Source: Sipunculus nudus (Eukaryota > Annelida > Sipuncula > Golfingiida > Sipunculidae). From it: 64,000 bases of DNA. Shown in pieces: positions 52,701 through 61,700 of this stretch. Below the pieces are notes generated by a model. It ran no database searches. It was not told the DNA's origin and saw only the letters and a program-made list of their open reading frames with translations. The stretch spans positions 31,311,558-31,375,557 of the forward strand of contig CM049310.1 of the NCBI GenBank assembly GCA_026874595.1, given 5' to 3'. Positions within the stretch are counted from its first letter, which is position 1. Every line of letters begins with the position of its first letter. Made by a program: the position numbers and the translations under genes.

Positions 52701-55700
52701 GCTTTCAAACACATAAGTACTTATACTGTGCACTTTAACAAACTATAGTGAAGACGCCAGAGCCTCTCATGATCAAGTATCAAGTATCAGTATTTCAGCT
52801 ATATGATAGTAATATTTGTGTAAAATAACCACTCCACTGGGGAAGTGGAGATTAGCTGAAGTATAATATTACACATTTAATTGTATCACTGAAATTCACA
52901 TGTCTAGATTTACCTGTTTTCCATTTTTTTTAATTAACCAATTTTATAAATTTGCATTAAAAAAATCAGAAAGTATAAGACAATTCAGAATTATAAGCTG
53001 CATTTTTATTTATCTGTAGTTTGGCTCACATCAAGTCCAATAATTATTACATGTATATTTAATTTTTTTAATCACAAAACTGCAGAATTTAAAAGACTTT
53101 TTATAAGAAAATATCACTTAAAAACAATGCCACAACATGGCATCTTCAGGATTATTCTTTTAATTATTATTTAAAAAATGTTTTGTACATTGGAGTTTTC
53201 ATTTAATGTTTAATTTTATTATTAACTAAATAAAAGATTTAGTAAATTTGATTAAATATTCCCTTTTTCAAATCAAGTATACACACTCTTTGTTTGACGA
53301 GGGAAAAACAATATCATTATGCTAATTACCAACTCAACCATAATTAAATACGAAAATCAATATTCAATTTCACATGTTAAAAAAGTTTTACTCTTCTGAA
53401 GTAAGGAATTCCTCATATTATGAACATCCACACTTTTATAGCAATACATCACTTTGATGTATTTGATCACTTCAAGAGGGGAAGCCTAGCTGAGTCAAGG
53501 GAGATGCCTGGAGTGAAGCAGTTACATAACATAGGTGGAGGCTGCATTTCTCACTGCACACCACTGGACTGGGTTGGCATGATAAAAAACAACACTTGAC
53601 ATGGTGTATGAGACTTGAATAAAAGCTATGATTTTTCATCAATTCCTTTCAAATTTCAGATTTAATTAGCTTTAAACCTTATCTGTCCATCATGTTAACG
53701 TAAAAGCAAATGTACATACAGCAAAAAAATGTGTCATAGTAGGGCAAAATTTAAGGTAATTAATTTACATTTATGCTAATAATTTCTGGTATACCAGTAA
53801 AACTATGTTGAATGTAGATATAAACCTGAAATGAGCTCTCTTGCTTATCAAATTATCATGTTAAGTGAGAAAATATATTTCCTGATTTTTGACAAAGTGC
53901 ATTATGTTTGGCCACATAACTTTAAGATTTAAGCATTATTGACCTAATTTCTGGCATATAAATAGGACACATATGAAGGAATGGTTATATAAAATATGAA
54001 TGATTAACATCAGTTTTTATAGTAGGCAGTTGTGAAGTGTAACAATAGGTTTTTACTGAAAAACAAGAGGTTTTTCCTTAATCTCTCAAAGGAATGAAGT
54101 TGCAGTGCCTCAGTTTCAGGTCTGGTAGGAGAACTTAGAGACATGTTAGTCTTTATCAAATATTGGATTCATAGGTCTAATGGTTTTTAAACGTGCCCTG
54201 TTGACGGACCTCCAGCCAGAAGGCCAGACAGATAGATGGACGACAAAGGACCATGATTTAAGCTCAGATGACTTATAGTCAGCTGAGCTAAAAATATAAA
54301 ATATTTTTCAATATATTTCAAATTCTATAGAATATTGTAATGTATATTTCTATTTTCTGGTAATGAAAATTAAGAAATTTATGTTAACTTACTGCAGTTG
54401 GCTTCATCAGACCAATCTCCACAGTCATCCTTGTTGTTACACTCCTCAGAAAGAGAGATACAGCGACCTGTCCCACAGGAGAACTGGAACTCTGTGCAGT
54501 CTGTAATAAAAGAACATGGTCAGCTATAACCTTCAGGGGAACTGGAACTGAGTACAGTCTGTAATAAAAGAATAAATCAACATACCCTTCAGAAGAACAG
54601 GAACTCTGTTGGTTCAGATCATGGAAACAAAACCACATATACCCATAATCATCATACCCACCAGATCCACCTTTTCACAGATTTTTCAGTACCTATGCAT
54701 GATGTAGTGATCATTCCATTGAAGAAAATCTCATCTGTAGACCTCAATCCCATGATCACTTTGGTTTGAGCACTTCTCTAATACAATCAACCAATTGCCA
54801 TTTCAAATGGTCCAAAGGGTGGTCAGCCTTTCATTTAATTTACAAAGGACAAACCTTATTTATCACAAAGGTTAAAACAAAAAATACACTGTATTATAAG
54901 AATCAGCCAACTTATTGTTATCACACTGAATAGCTACAAGCAAGTGCTGCTCTGCTGGCAGAATAATGAAGATGTAAAACTTACTGCAGCTGAGTTCATC
55001 TTCTCCGTTTGTACACTCGTCAAAACCGTTACAGACCTGGTTTACTCGTATACACGTGTCATCATCACATGTGAAGGCCAAGGTTGGGTGACAAGCTGAA
55101 GTTAAAAAGATTCCCATAAAGTTTCAATTGCATTATTTTTAAGATTTAAAGTTTGTGGAAAACAATGTATAATGAAATGATACTTGAGGTAGATATCCTG
55201 ATGAAACCGAAATATTGTGATTCTTGCATTTTCTATAGAATTAACACCCTGGTGCAATCAGAATGATAAGTTAGGCCAAAAAAAAATAAAAGGTATGGTT
55301 CTCAGGCAACGCCCACGTCAATTTCAACACCCCGCATCAAACATTTTTATTTTGATTTTCATCTTTTAAAAAGATAAAATAATACAATTTCGATACAATT
55401 TCCTTTGTTATGTAGTGCTTTTACCGCTTTAGCAAAAACACCCTGTTATTTTCATGCTTTTCCATGGTCATATGACATTTTTATTGAAACATACAAAAAA
55501 AGGTCAAAAATAAAATACCGCCTGCCCACAGTGATTTCTGAAAAAAAAAGTGCCTGAGAACCATACCTTTTTATTTTTTTGGCCTTATTTTGACTAGATA
55601 TCAAAGGAACATAGGAATTTTATTACTCACTGCAGTTAGCCGCTTCATCATCACCATCAGGACAGTCTTCAGTGCCATCACAGTACTTGAGAGCATCCAG

Positions 55701-58700
55701 ACACAGACCTTGTTGGCATTTGAACTCTCCATTGGAACAGGCTGTGAAAATAAAATTGAATCTAGGGACCCATAGATCACGTCGCTCAGCCAAATTTTGG
55801 AAAACTTTAGCATATGCAAAGTATGTTTTCTTTTTCTTTTGCAATTTCATATATATTAGTATTTGATAAGTTAAGAGGAAAAGGCTGTGCTAAAACAAAA
55901 CCCTGTAACTTATAGATTAATGGACATGAGCCAAAGTATAATATTTAATAAACATTTATTTATTCACTGAAATAAAAAATGCTGCAAATAATTCAAATGA
56001 GCATAAACAAAATTTAATAAGCATGTTAAAAACAAGCCAATTAGGTATAAATTGCATTATTAGACCATATTATCTTGACTGTTAAAAGTCTTGTATTTTA
56101 TTGCACATGTCATCAATTTCACTTTGTCATTTAGTATATCACAAACAGTTAAAACATTATGTACTTGATTAGCATTAAGAAATAGTTCTTTAAACCCCTT
56201 GAAACAAGGTGAATTTAACCAGTAGATATTTACTTAGTGCAAAACATTCTAGTCATTTTTTTCCAAGACAGGCTAAGCTTTACCTGTGAAGCAACATATT
56301 TTATTAATTTTAAAGCAAAACTCACAGCATGAAGCCTCATCACTGCCATCAGCACAGTCCAGGTTCCCATCACAAACCAGACCATTGTCCAAACAACGAC
56401 CAGAAGTGTTGCAGGCAAACTCAAATGCAGAACAATCTGGAACCATGAGAACTATTTTAAGACTATTGTTCAAAGATTTGCAAGATAAGGTCATAGGCAT
56501 AAAAATCAGAAGGGGTGGGGGGGTTAGGAAAACAGATATATCTTCATCATCAAATGTACCCTACGAATCACCATATTTTGCTTGAGTTCAGAATAAAATT
56601 TTTATATCAACCTGGCATATTATTAATTTCTGAATCACAAGTCTAAAACCAAAAGATATACCTTAACAGATATATATCTAAATAAATTATGATAGAACAG
56701 GAGCATATGATGCTTCAGTCAACAATTTTCCAAATAACAATACAATAATTAGCTGTATGTTTCACAGTAACAGTTTTCAACTACCATGTTCAAAGAACTG
56801 AAAGAAATCTCATAGACATAAGGCTTTACAGTGAAAGGCATGAGGTAACTTAATCACTCTTACAGTACAGGAACTGACAAACTTACCACAGTTGGATTCA
56901 TCACTCCAGTCCCCACAGTCATCATTTCTGTCACAACTGGCAGCTTTTGGAACACACTTGCCGTTGTTACAGGTGAAGTGGAAGTCCTTGAGGCAAGCTG
57001 ATGTGAAGGTGAGACAAAAATACAAACATTAGGCCATCAGTATACATAATCAGTAACTTACAACACAGGGTTCATAACTCAGGGTTCGTACTCACCTTGC
57101 AGATCAAAACTCCAGGGGTTTTCCAGGTTATTCCCAGGTCTTACAGGGGTTTTTCCATGTCACAATAAATAACAACACTAAACAATCTGTAACTGACTTA
57201 TCCTATTAATCTTTAAAAAGAATGAATTTAAAATAAATGGTAAAAGTAACACAATGCCACCATAGCATGAATATGCAACAGGGTCTCACAGAGTTGCTGG
57301 CAAGTTGAAATGGTATTCTTTTCACCAGCCATTAGTATCTAAAACAGACGCCAGGCGGCACTACTGCTATGAACCTCGTGCCAAGGCTACATAACCTGCT
57401 GCCATGGATATCACATGCTGCTAGTGGGCTATATCTACAGTCATGTACAATGACCTATGCCAAAATTCAAGATTTATTCTAGGTGTACATTGAAAAACCC
57501 CTATTTTTCCAGGTTTTCCAGGACCTGGAAAAATTATTTGGAATATCCATAAGTATTCCAGGTTTAAAAGTTGAGTACGAACCCTGTAAACCTCAAGCAA
57601 ATCAAAATTTCATGACTTTTTCAGGACCTGCAACAAAAAAATATTCCTCATCACTTTGACATGTAAATGTTACTTAGGAAACTGTTGAAGCAGATTATCC
57701 TTGATCATTTAGATATGAAGAATATAGCTTAAAGAACTGCACCATTTGCAGCAATGTTCCACCAATCACATCAAGATTCCCATTTCACAAACACGGATGC
57801 CAATTAAACTACTTAATTTGAATACTATGGAAAATGGAAAGGGACGGAGCCCTCCTGAGCACCAATCATCCCTGTGGATTTGAGAAAGATCCATCATATT
57901 CACTTTGGGATAACGCGCTTGAAAGAAAATCACTGATTGTGCTCTGGCCACCATATTTAAATTTTGCAGGTCTGAAATTCAATAGGGACGGAGCCCTTCT
58001 AGGCACCAATCATCCCCGTGGATTTGAGAAAGATCCATTGTATTTTCTTTGGGATATCAGGCGGGAAAGAAAGTGTCACTGACGGATGGACAGACAGATA
58101 GACACAGTGATCACTTTTTCAAAGCAGGGCCCTAATAATGATAGATGATTTCAGTTGCTCAATTAATACTTATTTATTTAATATGTTCCCGTATCACACA
58201 CACGTGCCTATTAAACTACTTCATCTGTATACTACAAAAGTGAAAGAAATAAAATTATTTCAGTTACTTAATTTTTTACTTATTACTTTGATGTATTACT
58301 TTTTCAAATTAACCAATGTAATGTCATTAGTTTGATATGTGGAAGAAAAAGAAAGATCTTGATTAATTTAAGGTAATTGATTTAACTTTCTTAAAGATAT
58401 TCAGTGACACTAGCTACAGACAGGATGATTGTGAAACTATCACTTTAAACTGAGCTCATGTCAGTATTTAATTTCCCTATTATCGCTAACATAACACTTC
58501 TGATTGCAAATGAAATATTTTTAATTATGTCTCTATCAACATAATCATGGAATATAATATGAGTTGTTAGATTTATTTTCGAAAAAAGTATGGGATATGA
58601 CAGTTAATTTTTACCACTATGCAAACTTCAGGTAGTTTAATAATACATATCATTTATAGCATGCAACAGATTTATGCACTAAAAACATCATCAAAGTTAC

Positions 58701-61700
58701 CAGGGAGTGATAAGGTGGGAAACTTTGCCGCCCTTGGTGTTGTTTATTCATTCCATTGAAGTAGACCATGGTTCTTTTTCTGCTACATCTGTCAGGACAA
58801 TTTCTCCACCAATCCTCTATTTTCGATTTTAAACCTTAAAATACTTTTTTTAACTCTTGTTTTTTTGCAATTTATTGAATAGATTGGCAGACTGGCTTCT
58901 GTATTCATAACTTCCTGTCTGTTCAACTAACAGGAGTACGGGCAGAATGAGTTAATACAGGTGTAGGCTGTAGCAATGGTTTCCTGCCAAACCATATGGA
59001 ATGCACATGCTATGAAATGTTAAACATGCGTACATGAGGCCTCATTGGAATTTTTCATAACACTTTTATACAAGTATTTATATATTTATCCCTTTTTGTC
59101 TAAAACTTTAAGAGATACACAAGTGCTTGGAGTATGGGCATTATAATTTGCAATGCAATAGAAGGAATGTAAGGGCAGGGATTTTGCATTAAAACTTGGC
59201 AGACTCCCAAAAAATGGGAGCACTGGAATTTCTAACTGGATAACAATGATGCCATCATAATGACTATAAAGGCAATATTCTGTTAATTTCTGAAAATGGC
59301 AGCATGTTCTAATTTTCTTTCATTTTAAAAACTAAAGTTTTTAATATTGCAATTTTCAACATACAAAAGTCTTTCATCACATAAAAATATCTAGAAAAAG
59401 CATTTTTATTTATGATTAAAGATCTTAAAATCAAAGGCTTTAGTCAATATTTATTATTGCAAATGACAGTGAAATATTTTTATCTCATATATACCATTTT
59501 AAGCTTCACCCCTGTGATGTCAAAACTGCATTTGCACAGATCTATCTCCCCATTGCTGTGAATACTCCATAATGGAAAAGTTAAGTATTTGGTTCACTTG
59601 GTATTATATGAACAACACTCAATTCTTGAAATTCATAATACTGAATACATGTATACTTACTACAGTTGGCATCCTCATCTGTTCCATTAGGACAGGGTGG
59701 TGTACCATCACAATACTGAACACCATGTATACTTACTACAGTTGGCATCCTCATCTGTTCCATCAGGACAGTGTTGTGTACCATCACAATACTCAACACC
59801 ATGTATACTTACTACAGCTGGCATCCTCATCTGTTCCATCAGGACAGTGTGATGTGCCATCACAATACTGAACACCATGTATACTTACTACAGTTGGCAT
59901 CCTCATCTGTTCCGTCAGGACAGTATGTTGTACCATCACAAAACTCCACACCATGTATACTTACTACAGTTGGCATCCTCATCTGTTCCATCAGGACAGT
60001 GTGGTGTGCCATCACAATACTGAACACCAGGGATGCACACTCCAGATACTGGACAGCTCACTTGGTTCTCTGTGCAATCTAATAATAAAGAGGAAAAAAG
60101 GTTTACCAACTGGCCCCCTTTTATTCACAACATGCTATATGCTTCAGGGACTAGGGTCCAGCTCAATCCTAGTCAGTAGCACATACATGCTTCAAATAAA
60201 CATTAATCCCTTAGAATCAAAAATACTTTAAGAACAATTTACTTAACTTTCTCATTGTTCATTTATTAATTATTGATCTGTCTTATTCACAACACTAAGT
60301 ATGCTGCAGAGGGTCCAGCTCAAACACCCATTCATGTAGATTTGTTTACTTACTGCAGTTTCCTTCATCGCTCCAGTCACCACAGTCATCTTCAGAGTCA
60401 CAAGTCTCTGATTTTCGGATACACAACCCGTTGTCACACTTGAACACATCTGCTCCATCACAAGCTGAAATATTAAATTGATTAAAAGATATAAAGTGTC
60501 CTAACCATGAACTTTATTATATCTTTTCAATACCTATTATGTGTTCCATCCATGAATTTAATTATATCTTTCAATATTTCAATTAAATTTTTTGTTCCCA
60601 AATTCCTAATCATTCCATAGTTATACTAATAATTCAGTTACTGAACAGCTTAAAGTCATATATGGTTCTAATAATGTCTACTGTTCTAAATTTGAGTTCA
60701 TTGTGTTCCTGTAATTATATAATTAAACTCATATCCTGGATAAATTACTCACTGCAGTTCATTTCATCAGACTTGTCCTCACAGTTGAATACACCATTAC
60801 ACTTGTAGATCTTCTCAACACATTCCCCAGAGTCGCACTTGAATGTGAACTCAGTTTCACAGTCTGGTGGTAAGAAACAAATCATAATGTGATTAAATCA
60901 AAGTGTTCTAGGTAAATGGTTAGGCAAAAAAAATAAATAAATAAAGCATGCAATATTCTTATAAAGCCATAGATGCGAAAATTTGTGACAGTTAAACCAG
61001 TATCACAAAAAAATCTTTCATAAAACTGAATATAAACAATACTGATACCACAGCAATGGTTCTTTGATAAATGCATGTGATTTAAAGTGGAACATGCATG
61101 TGTTTGTGTGTATGCACACTTGATTCATGTGGGATATACGAGGATTCCAGAAGTTTTCTATAAGCTGTGCCCATCTGTGCATGAGATCCAAGATGTTTCA
61201 TGTGAAAGATAATGATTATTTATCTGAAATAATCTGGTGATATATCACACATCAAACTATGTTATAAAATGGTAAAACAATCTGCTGAATCATAACTCAT
61301 AAAGGACACTAAAGATATGAACTACACACCACAGCCTGGTTTTTCATCAGATGAATCAGGACAATGTTCAGTTCCATCACAGAACTGGATGGCTGGGATA
61401 CACAGACCCTGGTCACACTTCACCTGCCCAAAACTGCAGTCTGAGGAAATGAAAACAGTGCATTTAGTTCTGTCACAAACTGGGAACAGATGACCTAATG
61501 GTTCATTTACTGGTAATTCCTCCATGGCACAAATCAAGCGTTCATAGCCAACATGGCTAGATATATTGGTTCTGAATATTTTGTTTTTTAAAAACAATAA
61601 AATTATTTTCTGGCAAACAGTCATTATAAGGTTTTTAGTTAATATCTGAGTCACTTTGCACACAAGAAACATATCATGCCAGCACTTACACCAGGGTTCA

